A stretch of 64,000 nt of DNA. Source: Capillidium heterosporum (Eukaryota > Entomophthoromycota > Entomophthoromycetes > Entomophthorales > Capillidiaceae). How positions within the stretch are numbered: position 1 is the stretch's first letter; each line of letters starts with the position of its first letter. The translations under genes were made by a program, and so were the position numbers. Below the pieces are notes generated by a model. The model saw only the letters and a list, made by a program, of their open reading frames with translations, had not been told where the DNA came from and did not search any database. The stretch lies in assembly GCA_016630905.1 (NCBI GenBank), contig WBMQ01000004.1, positions 186,001 through 250,000 on the forward strand, in the 5' to 3' direction. Below, piece by piece: positions 23,601-35,846 of this stretch.

Positions 23601-25225
23601 CACTATACGCCTTAAGAGCTAAAAATTGCTTCAGATATTTAATTGCCTCCTTTTAGCTACTGATCGTGTAGGACCTTTTACACTCGATCGATTGATGTTT
23701 AAATAGGTTTCAACGTAATGTTTTCAACCTTGCAACTAGCACAAATTTGTACTATACTATATTAAATGCCGATAGTTTAAGGACAGTTACTTTACGACTG
23801 CAAAGTTGAGTATAGTTTTGTAGTACAAATGCCAAAACTGCAGTTGGTTTGAATAATGTTTTTAAAGGAATTAAGGAACTGTAGTATATTAGTATAAATT
23901 TGCTTTCCTTTGGTTTGTAAATATGTTATATGTATTTAACGATGCTCCAGCTTTAAGGCTTAAAATGAAAGATGATTTAAATAAAAAACTATACTATGAG
24001 CAAATTTCAAAGTTGAACTGTTCAGGAACTATTGAACCCTCTAGCTATTCTCTTTAAGGACTTTGTGCGACAGTTTCGGACAAAAGTCGTAATAGAAGCA
24101 TCTGCAAACTACCTTTCCTTTCAGCTAGGATAACTTGCTATAATTCTGGCGCCACTTGACAAATTATATATCTATATCAAAACTTATATATTAACAATAC
24201 ATGCTAATCCAGTTCATAATATATCTCTAATCCAACTACCTTTGACTCTTTAGATTAACCCTCTCAACATCTTTTTGTCAGTTACTATAAAGGGTAATAT
24301 TTGCGCCAAAGTAATAATACAAAAGTCGCGTTAATCTCGCAATCCATCAGAATTCCCAATATTTAAATATCGGACTATATCCCAAAATAGAAATATCAAA
24401 ACAGCTAAAGTAAATATTACCTCTTGGTATACAACTTTCTATTTAATTATAAACATCATACCAATATATCTCTCCTTTGCTATTACCGTAGCTTACCATT
24501 AGATTAACGTTTTTTTACTTCATCGCTACGACAACATTTAAACCCTAGCTTAGTGCCATTCCCCAGAAACTTCAAAAGTGCTAGGGTATATCCGGCTCAT
24601 AGAAAGCCTTGTACTGCTCATAAAGGGAGAAATCACATTTCAAAGGTTTGATAAAACAGCTCAATTTCTACCTAAAGCTACTTCATTAGTTAGAATACAA
24701 TATATAATTGATTAACTTTCCTTTTGAAAATTATATTTTACTTAACAAACTGTGCATATAAAGAACATGCAATTAATTGGCTTTTAGAATTGAAGTCAAC
24801 ATATATTCTCACTTTTGATATCCAAATTCAATTATTAATAAAATAGGTCTAGAATGAATCGTATAAATATTTAGCACCTATCGCTTGATCTGATTGCTAC
24901 TTTGACAGTCACGCCCATTATTTTTATTCTTTATAGCTGGACTAAGTCTCTATATGGAAAGTGCAAAGTTGGTAGGTAAGCTTTTCGTGTCCGTAAATAG
25001 CCATAATCGAATAGAGCGCTATTTTTATTCTTAAGTAAAATGTATTAAGATTGCACAATGATCTATCAGTAGTAACTACTGTTTTATTATTCTTGGTACC
25101 TCGATACCTAAACTGCTAGCACCTATGTGTAAACGATAATGAATTGGCTTGGATATACCAAGCTGAAAGACATAAATAGGAGTAAGGAAGCTCTTAGGAT
25201 TACCAACCTTAAAAATAGCAAAGAA
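23601..25225. other. Intergenic region, no gene recognised
   Basis: AT-rich. The upstream part of the multicopper oxidase relic may extend somewhat into it, but I could not follow it past about 23620. Confidence 0.45.
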
Positions 25226-26575
25226 ATGAGATCCATCTTCAAGTTCAAACTCCTCTGCCTATTAGTGTCGGCCCTATGCCTCCAAAACGTAGCCAGCTTT
25301 AAATCAAAAGTCAACATCGAGAACCCAAGTAGTTTCTGCCATAAGTATGTCACCCTAAAATCCGGAGTAAAATATCGTAAGTGTTTCCAAGTATGAGGCT
25401 GCTAACAAAATCTATCAGATTACATTGAAGAAGGTCCTAAACATGGTCCAGTAGCTGTGCTCCTGCATGGTTTCCCCGAGGTAAACTTTATGAGACGATA
25501 TCTCTAACCTGAATTTAGTCCTGGTATGTCTGGAAGCACCAGATCCTCTATCTCTCCAATCTAGGTTTTAGAGTCATTGTCCCTGATATGATTGGATACG
25601 GACAGACCAAATTGAGCCCCTCTATCGAAAAGTTGGAATCCTACGGCTTTGAGTTTAATGCCAAATCTATCAAAAATTTGATCTACGACCACATCATCCC
25701 TGAGCGCAAGAACGAAAATATCACCGTAGTGGCCCATGACTGGGGCAGTGCTGTCGCTTGGAACTACGCCCTACACTTCAACCAAACTGTTGATGCCTTA
25801 GTTTCGTTGTCGATCCCCTATCTTATCCCTGAGGCCAAGTATGTCGATTTAGAGACTCGTGCTAAAGTGGTGCCGGTTTTTGGATACCAAGTAAATTATT
25901 TTCGGAAATCAGTTATAAAAATTTTCCTAAGGTCGCCCTCGTCAATGAAGACCCCTAAATTTTTCGATGCAAACGTCGACAAGGTCCTAGATTTCTTTTG
26001 GAGGGCAGTCTATCCCAACACTACTGAAGCTCAACTCGCTTCCGTACCCATCGGTACTCATTTCTTGGACTACGTCTACAGCTTTGAGCATACCATTCAA
26101 GACTCGTATGGAGCTACGGTACATTCTTATTTTTTACACAACTAACTTTTATTTTCCTTATATAGTTCATCAACTACCTGCACAAGGAGTTCAAGAACCA
26201 TGGATTACAAGGTGCCATCAACTGGTATCGCACTCGTGAAGTCAACTACAACAACAATATACAGTTCTTGGGCAAGCAGGTCTACGTTCCTGCTTTAACT
26301 GTAGGCTTTATTTTCTACCTACTTCTAACAATTCTTAGATTATAGGCAAGAAGGACTTTTTGTTAGGCTTGGTCGAACCTAGTAGACCCTACGTCCCTGA
26401 TTTGACCGTAAATGTAAGTTATAGAGCAACATAACGTAAATTTCTTATTGGTGTTAAATAGATTGTCGAAGGTGCCGGCCACTTCCTCCAAATGAGCCAC
26501 CCTGCTGAAGTCAACAAAGCTATGGGCGATTACCTTAAAATTAAGCTTGGCTCAAAGTTCCCTAAAAAGGATTGA
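25226..26575 (+). pseudogene. Secreted epoxide hydrolase-like gene EH5, one-base insertion in exon 4
   Basis: Exons 25226-25376, 25419-25480, 25519-25890, 25932-26118, 26166-26300, 26339-26413 and 26462-26575. Start MRSIFKFKLLCLLVSALCLQ, a signal peptide. Motifs: HGFP, AHDWGSAVAW (Ala replaces the usual Gly before His-Asp), GYQ, NWYR, GKKD, AGHFLQMSH. Exon 4 begins VALVNEDP and meets TAA because of an extra T (CCCTAAA where EH6 has CCCAAA). Intron 3 is 41 nt, so keeping that intron cancels the insertion and gives one long open frame with 14 added residues (VNYFRKSVIKIFLR) at the lid. Either an assembly error, a young pseudogene, or a gene rescued by intron retention. Corrected spliced length would be 364 residues. 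Confidence 0.75.
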
Positions 26576-27606
26576 GGAGTTGGAGTATCGACCAAGAATT
26601 TATGTTAAAAGATTGAGCAATAAACTTTTTTTGTGAATATATGAGCCTTATATATTAATAGTTTAGGCTTTGGCTTCAAAATTTTATTTTGATATCGTTG
26701 ATATACTAAAAATGTTACTAAAGTTTATTATAATGATACTGAAAGTTGCTTTTAAGATTCACCATCTATCTATTTGAACAATTAAAGTATTGTTATCAGC
26801 TTTCATCTTCTAGACGATACATCTACGAAAGCTCATATAAAGATGACGTGGTAATACATATATCAAACTCAAGACTATTTACCATAAACCTTATGATATA
26901 CATCCATTTTTTAGTGTAGCATTAAATCCCCAGTTGCAGTTTTTATTGGAAGCCTAATACCATTAATATACTTCAGAACTTAATTTAGACTGATATTTAA
27001 ATGTAAACTATTAACTAAACACTTATAGGTATTTGACCAACATTCCTTTCTGTGACTAAATTGCATCTATATCAAACCGTACTGATGAAAAGCATACATA
27101 CAATTAGCTTTATATATAAAATCCACAACTTCCTTACTGTTGATGGTTTGTTTATACTCTAGCAGTTTTATTTAAATCTTTAGCAAGCATCTTATAATTA
27201 AGTTTATAATCCAACAATTACACTTTCGATTTCTTTGTTGTATTTTAATGTCCATTGATCTCAAAACGGATATGTATTTGTAAGCAAACCTTCAAAGCTC
27301 TTCGAAAGCATATAGTAAAATGATGACCTATGCTTTCTTACATAAGCTTCAAGAAGATTGCCCAATATATTATTTTTAAATACTCCTTTGAACTACACTT
27401 GGCACTACCTCCATCCCAATATACTAGGAATATTATCAAATAGGCTTCTCAAATCAATATGCCTAAAAATAGGAACGAAGGAAATATTTCCATAGCTCCA
27501 GCAAGTTCTTATAATTGAACCATGTTGAATCATGTGAATATTGCAGTAGAAATATAAAAGGTGGAAGAGTCTCATAAGTAACCAACTTTTCAAAAATCGG
27601 GACAGG
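26576..27606. other. Intergenic region between EH5 and EH6
   Basis: About 1 kb, AT-rich. A TATA-like AATATAAAAGG precedes EH6 at about 27549. Nothing else seen. Confidence 0.45.
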
Positions 27607-29055
27607 ATGCGATTTGTTTATAGTTTAAGATTGGCATTTCTGTGGGTATCAACTCTATACCTTCGAAGTGTGCAAAGTTATACAAGCTCGATCGACATCG
27701 AAAATCCAAATAGTTTCAACCACCAATATGCAAATTTAAGTTCAGGCGTCCGATACCGTAAGTAGGTTCCAACTATAAAATCTAACTCTTGCCCAACTTT
27801 AGATTATGTCGATGAAGGACCTCAGCATGGGCCAGTAGCCGTGCTGCTACATGGTTTCCCCGAAGTAACTTTTACAAAGCTATCTCGCCTAAATCTCAAG
27901 TAGTCTTGGTACGTCTGGAAGTACCAAATCCCCTACCTCATCAACCTAGGCTTTCGAGTAATAGTACCCGATATGATTGGATTTGGACAGACAACTTTAG
28001 ACCCAAGTATCGAGCACCTCGAATCCTACAGCTTTGAATTCAACTCCAAAGCCATCAAAAACCTAATCTACTGATCATGTCATCTCTGAACGCAAGCATG
28101 AGAAGATTACCGTAATTGGACACGATTGGGGAGGTGCAGTTGCTTGGAACTATGCTTTACATTTTAACGATACACTGGATTCTGTAATTTCTTTGGCTTT
28201 CCCCTATCTAGCTCCCGACTCCCAATTTGTCGATTTGGAGACTTGGGTCAAGGCTTTACCTATAGTTGGTTATCAGGTAATTTATATCAATAGTTTTGAA
28301 TTTTAATTGCCGCTTTAAAAAGCTGGCTCTAGTCAATGAAGACCCCAAATACTTGGATGCCAATGTCGACAGGTTTTTGGACTTTTACTGGAGGATCCTA
28401 TACAAAAATGTTACCGAGCCCCAGCTGTTATCAGTTCCCATCGGTACCCGATTCTTGGACCATGTTTACAGCTTCGAGCATACCTACCACAATTTTTTCG
28501 GTGATACGGTACATAACTATATGTCATTGAACTAACTCTTACTTTTTTGCTAGTTTATAAACTACCTACGTAAGGAGTTCAAGAGCCATGGGTTACAAGG
28601 TGCCATCAATTGGTACCGAACTAGAGAAATCAATTTCAATGGCAACCTGCAGTTTTTGGATAAGAAGGTCAACGCCCCTGCCTTAACAGTAAACTCCATT
28701 CCTTTTTCTATTTGATACTAAGCATCTTCAAAGGTAATGGGCAATTTGGATTTCGTGCTGCCTTTTGTTGAACCTAGTAAAGTGTACATCCCTGATATGG
28801 CAGTCAAGGTAAATATATATCAACTTTGCTTAAATTTCTTATCTTTTGATGTCAAATTAGATTGTCGAGAACGCTGGTCATATGCTCCAACTTACGCATC
28901 CTAGTATAGTCAATGAGGCTATCGGTGACTATCTCAAAGTAAAAATTGGACTTAAGCACTCAAGTTCTCATACCTCCAATCGACAGATGGTTCTGACTTC
29001 AAAGAAGATACTTTGGAGCTGCCCTTTTAGTTGTAGTTTGTTTGGAGAAATTTAG
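27607..29055 (+). pseudogene. Secreted epoxide hydrolase-like gene EH6, frameshifted and with a replaced C-terminus
   Basis: Exons 27607-27757, 27803-27864, 27904-28276, 28323-28508, 28554-28688, 28734-28808 and 28861-29055. The signal peptide (MRFVYSLRLAFLWVST...) and motifs HGFP, GHDWGGAVAW, GYQ, NWYR, GNLD and AGHMLQLTH are present. Exon 3 has an extra T (ATCTACTGATCATG where paralogues read ATCTACGATCATG), giving an in-frame TGA. The last exon loses the common ending (LGxKFPK then stop) after KVKIGLKH and continues about 33 unrelated codons to TAG. Two independent departures from the family make genuine decay more likely here than in EH3 or EH5. Confidence 0.75.
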
Positions 29056-29499
29056 TGACGTAGTTTTATAGGATTTTAAAGTCAATCAACTAAATCTGTT
29101 GAAGCCCTTTAATAAAAATTATTAATTTATACTAAGAACTTCAGGTTCGAGTAGTCTTGGCTTTGACTATTCTCAAGAGTACTTGAAGAGTTTCTAATAT
29201 ATAAATAAATGTGTTTGAAAATAGATCGGTAATAAGAAAGCTCAAAATAATGATAGAACTAAGTGAAGTGTTAGTTTAATAAACTTTTGCATGTGGTTCT
29301 ATAGGCTATATATATTTATCATTTAAAATTAAGTTTTTAAATCCCATATATATGTGATTGAAATTTAAAGATATCAGTGTGATCAATATTAAACTAGTAT
29401 AAACTTAGCAAACTAAAATTGAAAGTTACTCAGCTTTTCGCCATCAATTTACTCGAACAGCTAAAACCTGTCGTTGGCAGTTTTCGTCTATTCCAAATT

Positions 29500-30992
29500 G
29501 AAGTCCCTATCAAAAACAACTTTGTCCCTGGGGTTAACCTTCAGGGTGATATGCTTACTGAGAGCTATGTGGAAGGTAGTATAGCAATACATGTATCAAG
29601 CTCCTGAATTATTAGCAGCGAATCTTATGGCATACTATCATACTTCATATCTTTATATTCCCTCCTCTCTTTCAGTTCCATTCAATCTCAAATATCTCAG
29701 CTTTTTAATATAGTTAGGTACTACCCTAGTAGCTGATACTAAAGGTTTATATTGTTTAAAGTTTCAGTGGTGGATGAAGACATCTACGAACGGGAGTAGT
29801 TTGATAGAGTTTGCAATAATTTTATCGATTTTAGTATCATTGATTTCAAATCGGTAAGATTCCTTACCACTGGCGAATACGTGAAAGGCGTACTTGTGTA
29901 GATACCAAGAGTACAACTCGCAAATTTCGAATATGTTGAGGTAGCGATGCTTCATAACTATTTAGATGATATCTCTTTCATCCATTCTGTAGATTTCGAT
30001 ATACCTCTTATAAGCCCCTTAGATTATAGATTCTAATATTATTTGGTCACGATTTGGGAGTCGATTGCTGATGATGGTATCGAAGACTTTGGCCTCTTTT
30101 AAGTGTAATGTTATCTTTGAAAGTACTTTTAGGTATATGTGTTTGTTTATTATCTAAATTTTGATAGATTTCGGAAATAAGCATCTGGTCTTCAATATAC
30201 TGGTCAAGAAATTTAAATGATCCATAGGGTCTGGATTCAGAAATTAGATCTGTAAGTGGATTTGTCCCTTTGTAATGAATATTATCAATCTTTTAACGAT
30301 AAGGGACTCATTAATTAGGGTCCAAGTTGACATTCTATAGTTACCTACCAGTTGATCCATCTTGAAAAGGGTCAAAATACGCTGCTCATCAAAAACCTGG
30401 ATGTAATTGACTTTGACCAGTTCTAAGTAAGCCCCATTCTTCTCAATAACGGTAAGCCTGTAGCTTTTATTATGAACATCTTGCAATACTCTCCTAAAGC
30501 ACCAATGATATGTAGTCGATAAATCTTCTCAGGTTCAACGTTGATAATCTCAACTCCGTTGTTGAAGGGAGGTATCGTTGCTTTTGGCGTTGGTGTTTCA
30601 TATTCTATAAGCTTTACTGTTGAGCAAAGTGATGTCAGCAAGCTTGAGAGAACATAGGTTATATTAAATAGACCATCTTAAATGGTGTTTTAATTTTGGT
30701 ATCAAAGTTCAGAAATTGGTAGAATTTATTGCTTGACATACTTCAACCTAGGATTCAATCTTGTCATTTTCATTCATTCATTCATCTAGTTGTTCTTGGA
30801 TTAGAAGATCACCGAAGGCATGATCCCCATCAAATTTGATATGGAGCTTGTTGATGATGTACTCTTTGTAGTCTTAGTTATCAGGGCCATCTTTTTATAC
30901 TCTACTACGAACTCATATCGGATGTTTCGAGGAGTATAAGTGTTGGGAAGTAAACAGTAGTAAGTAAAACAGCTCGAATCTTTGAAATACAT
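29500..30992 (-). pseudogene. Multicopper oxidase relic (nearly full length, degenerate)
   Basis: Read leftwards, fragments in changing frames follow the order of a laccase/ferroxidase-type enzyme. They are IRYEFVVEYKK...DGPDN near 30.9 kb (domain 1 start), FGDLLIQEQLDE near 30.8 kb, VEIINVEPEKIYRLHIIGA near 30.55 kb (family: VxPGxxYRxRxINA), SYRLTVIEKNG...DEQRILTL...GNYRM near 30.4 kb, HIYLKVLSK near 30.1 kb, and a block ending LHKYAFHVFASGKESYRFE near 29.9 kb (family: HLHGHxFxV). Last comes NNSGA-stop-YMYCYTTFH near 29.6 kb, where the family has NPGxWxxHCHIxxH. Several copper-ligand His/Cys positions are lost and frames change repeatedly. A homologue of the relic at 22.9-23.6 kb. Exact ends are uncertain. 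Confidence 0.65.
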
Positions 30993-30999
30993 ATCCTAC

Positions 31000-32752
31000 C
31001 AATTTCAGATCTGTATTGTTTATATATTAGTAGTAGATCCATAATTGTGCAAACTCATAACTAATTGATTTTTTGATACGTAACTGTATATCAAATATAA
31101 AATATATAAAGAAATTATAATTAGCTGATGGTACTTATACCCATGGTAGTGTCATGCTTTTAATAAATATAAGAGCTTTTGTAGTTACAAGCCTTTTTAG
31201 GATATCTGAGGCTGGTAGTTACTACGTTTGATTCCTTCCACATGTGACTTAGGGACTAGCTATTCACTTCATACCATTTAGATTGCATCTGATTATCTTT
31301 AGTTTATAATTAAAGCCAGCTTTTTGATGTTACAAAGAAAGGTGCGGGAAATACAATTCTAGTAACCAAATGTTACTTAATATAAAAGATAGTAAAACTA
31401 TGATAATGGGCTTATAATCAACTCAATTTCGAATCTACTATTTCCTTTTACAGCAACGAAGCCTTGTTAATAACACAATACAAATGATGCTCGCTCAAGG
31501 TATAGGCACCTTAATAAGCTCCGATCACCTTTAAAATCCATTTCATGAAGAGCCATATAAGCTAAAAAATTACCTTAAACGTCCAGCTATATTTACTGAT
31601 CATATTTTATAAACTGGGAATATAGATATATGTTTCAAGCTAATACAAAGAAGCGGAGTTTTTGAGTTCAAAAACCTCATTGCTATACACCCATAGAAAT
31701 AAGCTTTCCTACAAAATATTCTTTGGAAGGTCGAGTAAAGTTATTTCAGTCCAATTTTTACTTGATATAGCCAGTCGAAATTTGGCGCTTCAAGCAATTT
31801 AGGATGAATGTTTCAGTGGTACTCTATTATTACATCCGATCCATCATACAAAAATATTTCTATAATTCAACTAATATCCCATCAATTTACAATATTGAAG
31901 GCTACAGGTTTATAAAGGCATTGAAAATTAATTGGTTTAACAATTTAAGTCCGCATGTTAATTTTAAATAGATGCCAACTTAATTTCTGGAAGAATGTAG
32001 ATACTTTTATATAGACAGCCAATTTACAATCGGAAGATCGCGAAACTTTTGTATAAATCTAATGAACGGGATTGTACTTTGATTGAAAGCTATCTGAATA
32101 CAGGCCTGATATAGTCAAAACCCTTGATATCGTTTAATTTACAACAGATAATTTGAAAAGATTTGGTCTATCGATTGTAATAATCCATATATATTGCATT
32201 AACTCAAACTTCCTAAATAATGGGTAAAGTCCAAAAGCCTAAAAAATCCTATATTAACTTTTCAAAGGTTCATTTAAAAGGCTTCTATACAATTTTATCA
32301 AGGCTGTTCAATATACCTCGCAATATAAGTGATATCCATTGATATTTCAGATGCTAATTTACTTGCTCCAGTATATCTTGAAACTTTTACCTGGCTTTCT
32401 GCTTAAGGAAATGGAATTGCAAATGGCATAAGGCAAAACTCTTTATCCGAGCTCTTTAGATTCCTAGTCAAATGGCCAATGGACTTGCTGAAGCTGATGT
32501 AAAGGGTAAAAGGTGGAAGTGATACCCGATAAAAAACCTACGGCTTTACTATCATACATGGGTGAGAACCCCTAATTACCTAAGATATATTTTAAATCAA
32601 GATCGTCATCTTTATCCCCTAGGCTCAATAAAAGTTGGAAGATCCTACACCCATTCTACTTCCTTGCGGGATAAGAATATCCAGCTCCAACTATATAATA
32701 GTAGAAAGAAAGACAATTTTTACAACTAAAACTTTCAAACATTTGTATAAAC
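31000..32752. other. Intergenic region upstream of the P450 gene
   Basis: About 1.75 kb of AT-rich sequence; no gene, relic or repeat recognised apart from the 5' flank of the P450. Confidence 0.5.
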
Positions 32753-34324
32753 ATGTTATCGATTCAAATGATAATTTTACTAAGTGTAGTGACTTTTATA
32801 GCTTTAGTTGTCTACTCTTTGACTCCACCCAAAAACTTGTTGGCATTACCAACTGTACCCATCATTCCCAATTTGATGGCGGCTCTAAGTGGTATGCCGG
32901 CTGATCAACGTATAGAGAAGTTTGTCGCTCCCCTTTTATACAAGCACGGTATAGCCAAGGTAAGCTTAAAACCAACTCAACTTTAAATATTAATTTTACT
33001 GTGCTTTTAGACTTGGTTCGGTAGATGGTTAGTACTGGTTGAAGATGCCGATCAAATCAAAGAGGTATTGGCCAAGACCAACGTATATCATAAGGATCCT
33101 TTGGAAAACCGTAGTCCTCATGGTTTGGGTAATAAGATGTTCGGCCGCAACATCGTATTCGTCAGTGGTGATGAGTGGAAGAAACATCGTAAAGTTGTCA
33201 ACCCAGCCTTCCACCGCAAGTGGTCTACTGTCCTCATCAACGAATGTGTTCAAAAGATGACCGAGGCTATCGACAGATTTGGAGGAAAAGTTGATTCAGA
33301 ACTGGTATTCAAGAATATGGCTTTGGACGGTTTAGGTAAAGTTATCTTCGACGTCGACTTCAATGCCAGTGAGAACCCAGAAGGTCCCTTAGCTAGCTTA
33401 TACACTAGCGCTTCCGATGCCGCCAATTCTATCCCCTACATCCTATTCCCATTCTTGGAACGATTACCTATAGCTTCCCGCAAGAAGGGCTGGGATGACG
33501 TTCAAGAGTTCCGCGATCTTCTACATAAAGTAATGGAGGATAAACGTAAGGAGTTGCTCGAACTCAAAGCAAATGGAACCTCTCAAGCCGAAGAGGATCT
33601 ATTGATGATGATGGTTAAAGCTGCTGATACTTTGGATGAAGATGGGAACCCTATCTTGACTACCGAAGAGTTGATTAACGACGCCGCCATTTTATTCGCT
33701 GCTGGTCACGACACCACTGCCAACACCATGTCCTACACCATGTTCCATCTAGCTACCAATCCCCATATCCAAGAGAAGGCGCGACGTGAAATTTTGGAGA
33801 TCATCGGTGATATCCAGTACCCAACTGAAGATCAGTGCAAAGAATTAACCTACTTGAATGCCATTATCCACGAATCGATGCGCAAGAACTCGACCGTCCA
33901 GCAGATCTTCCGTAAAGTCGAGGAACCTATCCAACTCAAGAACGGCTTCCAGCTCGAGAAGAACCAACTGTTGTCACCTGTATTCCATGCCTCCCTGAAC
34001 AATCCAGACCGATGGGATAAACCACATGTATTCAACCCCGAACGATTCCTGACTGTAGATCCTGCTACAAACACTACTGTATTCGATAAATCTAAAACGA
34101 AAGCTTGGTATCCCTTTGGTGGAGGATCCAGACTATGTGTCGGTATGTCCTTCTCTCTGTTGGAACAGAAGTTGATCTTGATAGCTATTTTACGCAGGTA
34201 TAAAGTAAGTCTACCTGAAGATAGCTTACATATCGACAAAATGACTGGAAAACCCAAGTTGATCACCAATGCTATCGGTCTATCTTCCCCCAAAGATTTG
34301 ATATTGGATTTCGCTAAATTATAA
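32753..34324 (+). CDS. Cytochrome P450 monooxygenase
   Basis: Intact, 506 residues in two exons (32753-32959 and 33011-34324; intron gtaagctt...cttttag). Heme-thiolate monooxygenase that needs a P450 reductase. Residues about 3-24 form an N-terminal membrane anchor, followed by a Pro-containing hinge (LTPPKNL), as in ER-bound microsomal P450s. Motifs: C-helix W125 (DEWKKHRKV), I-helix AGHDTT at about 300-305, ExxR as ESMR at 357-360, PERF at about 412, and heme loop FGGGSRLCVG with Cys445. Family typical length is about 500. Family number and substrate cannot be told from sequence alone. Its place among epoxide hydrolases suggests it might supply epoxides, but no direct evidence links them. 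Confidence 0.93.
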
Positions 34325-34503
34325 GCTTTAATAAATTTATTTTTGATTATGAATGAGCTATACCATGTACAGTATATAGAAGCTTAACAAAATTCAAAGT
34401 ATGATTGTATAAAGTAAAATATTTTGAAACTACTAAATAAATAATGTTTATTACAGCTACAAAGAACGAGTCTTTTCATCGAAAAGGTTCATTCACTACT
34501 GAC

Positions 34504-34974
34504 CTACAAGTAGGTCATCTTGAACTGGGCGCTAGGGTCCAATCTAAACTGACCGTTGGCATTCTGAATGCTCTTCTCCTCACCTTCGATCTGCAATATA
34601 CCTCTAGGAGCATCCTTTGACTTGGGTAACCCGGCAATCTCCAGTACACTGTTCCCATCCCCATTCTTGCTCATTTTAATTTGAGAAGGGCCTCTACCTC
34701 TATTGTAGATGGAATAGTAGCAGTTACCACCACTACCAAATACAGCTCCAACAACACCAGGGTTACAACCGTTACCAAAGACTCCACCCAAGATCCCACC
34801 TACTAAGCCGTTACCGTAGCCGAAACCTACACCGTAGTTGTTACCACCGAATACTGAGCCTAGGATAGAGCCTACTAAACCACCAGAGTAGAGGCCACCG
34901 TTTCCACCCCAGAATTGGGCATTGATGGTGGTGGTAGCTAAAGCGAGGAGAGCTGGAGTTTGTAAAAATTTCAT
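34504..34974 (-). CDS. Secreted glycine-zipper-like small protein (GZ6)
   Basis: Intact 156-residue member, convergent with the P450 and ending only 180 bp from it. Signal peptide MKFLQTPALLALATTTINA, then the zipper segments (GGLVGSILGSVFG, GNGLVGGILGGVFG), two Cys and the shared C-terminal domain (IYNRGRGPSQIKM, LEIAGLPKS, LQIEGEE, GQFRLDPSAQFK). It is moderately divergent from GZ3-GZ5, so it has escaped the sequence levelling seen there. The TACACAATCAATGTG leader block lies at 34992-35006. Confidence 0.86.
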   Translation of the reverse strand: MKFLQTPALLALATTTINAQFWGGNGGLYSGGLVGSILGSVFGGNNYGVGFGYGNGLVGGILGGVFGNGCNPGVVGAVFGSGGNCYYSIYNRGRGPSQIKMSKNGDGNSVLEIAGLPKSKDAPRGILQIEGEEKSIQNANGQFRLDPSAQFKMTYL

Positions 34975-34991
34975 GCTGATAAGTTAATAAT

Positions 34992-35006
34992 TACACAATC
35001 AATGTG
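34992..35006 (-). promoter_or_regulatory. Palindromic leader element of GZ6
   Basis: TACACAATCAATGTG on the + strand, 18 bases upstream of the ATG. Its retention next to a divergent coding sequence supports a function. Confidence 0.5.
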
Positions 35007-35846
35007 GATATTTGAACTTGATAACTGACCATTTTTGGCTTCGAGGTCTACTTATATACCATCTTCCATTCTATGTGCACTCTATTTTTTCATTATGACT
35101 GCTGTAGCAGAGTATTTGGGCTTTGTCAATATTAAAATTTTAATGTACTGCTTGAATCCATTATACTTATGCCATTATCAATAAACTTTGAATCTGAAAC
35201 AAAATACATCAGTTGGTTGTTTGGGAAGGTGTATTTACACTTTAGGCAGTTGTGTAGGTCACTATTCTCTATGAAAATTTTATTATTTTAACGGTATACT
35301 AATTTGGTATTTATTAGCTTGTGAAACTATAAGTTCAAATTTTCATGAAATAGTATTCCAATCAAACTGTTATGCGAATAGTTGATTTTATAATTCAAAT
35401 AGTAGCATTAAAATTTTTTACATTAACGATAAATATGTAGCGATGCTTAGTAAAATGGTGCATAGGAGGCAAGGTAAGTAACCGTAAATGCAAGGTAGTA
35501 TGGGCTTTGTATAATGGCAATATTTTCCATTTTGGTTAGGGTAGTCTACCGTAAGGATATTTTAGACAACAAATAAGAGCTAAACTTATAAATGAAGCAG
35601 CATATATTTTTGCTCTAACCTAAGATTGCGGATAGAATGTCTAAAAGAATACTTGATCGACACATTTTCAAACATCCAGAAGATTTATTTTATATCGTTA
35701 TTTAAAAATTGTACTATCATTTCAAATATGAAATCCCAAGTATAAATATTTAATAAAAATCGAATTAGCATTACTCATTATAGATACAGCCATTTATTAT
35801 ATAAGACTTAATGCTTAATTTAACGTTAATATCAATATGAGACATC
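35007..35846. other. Intergenic region between GZ6 and EH7
   Basis: AT-rich promoter side of GZ6 and 3' flank of EH7; no gene seen. Confidence 0.45.
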
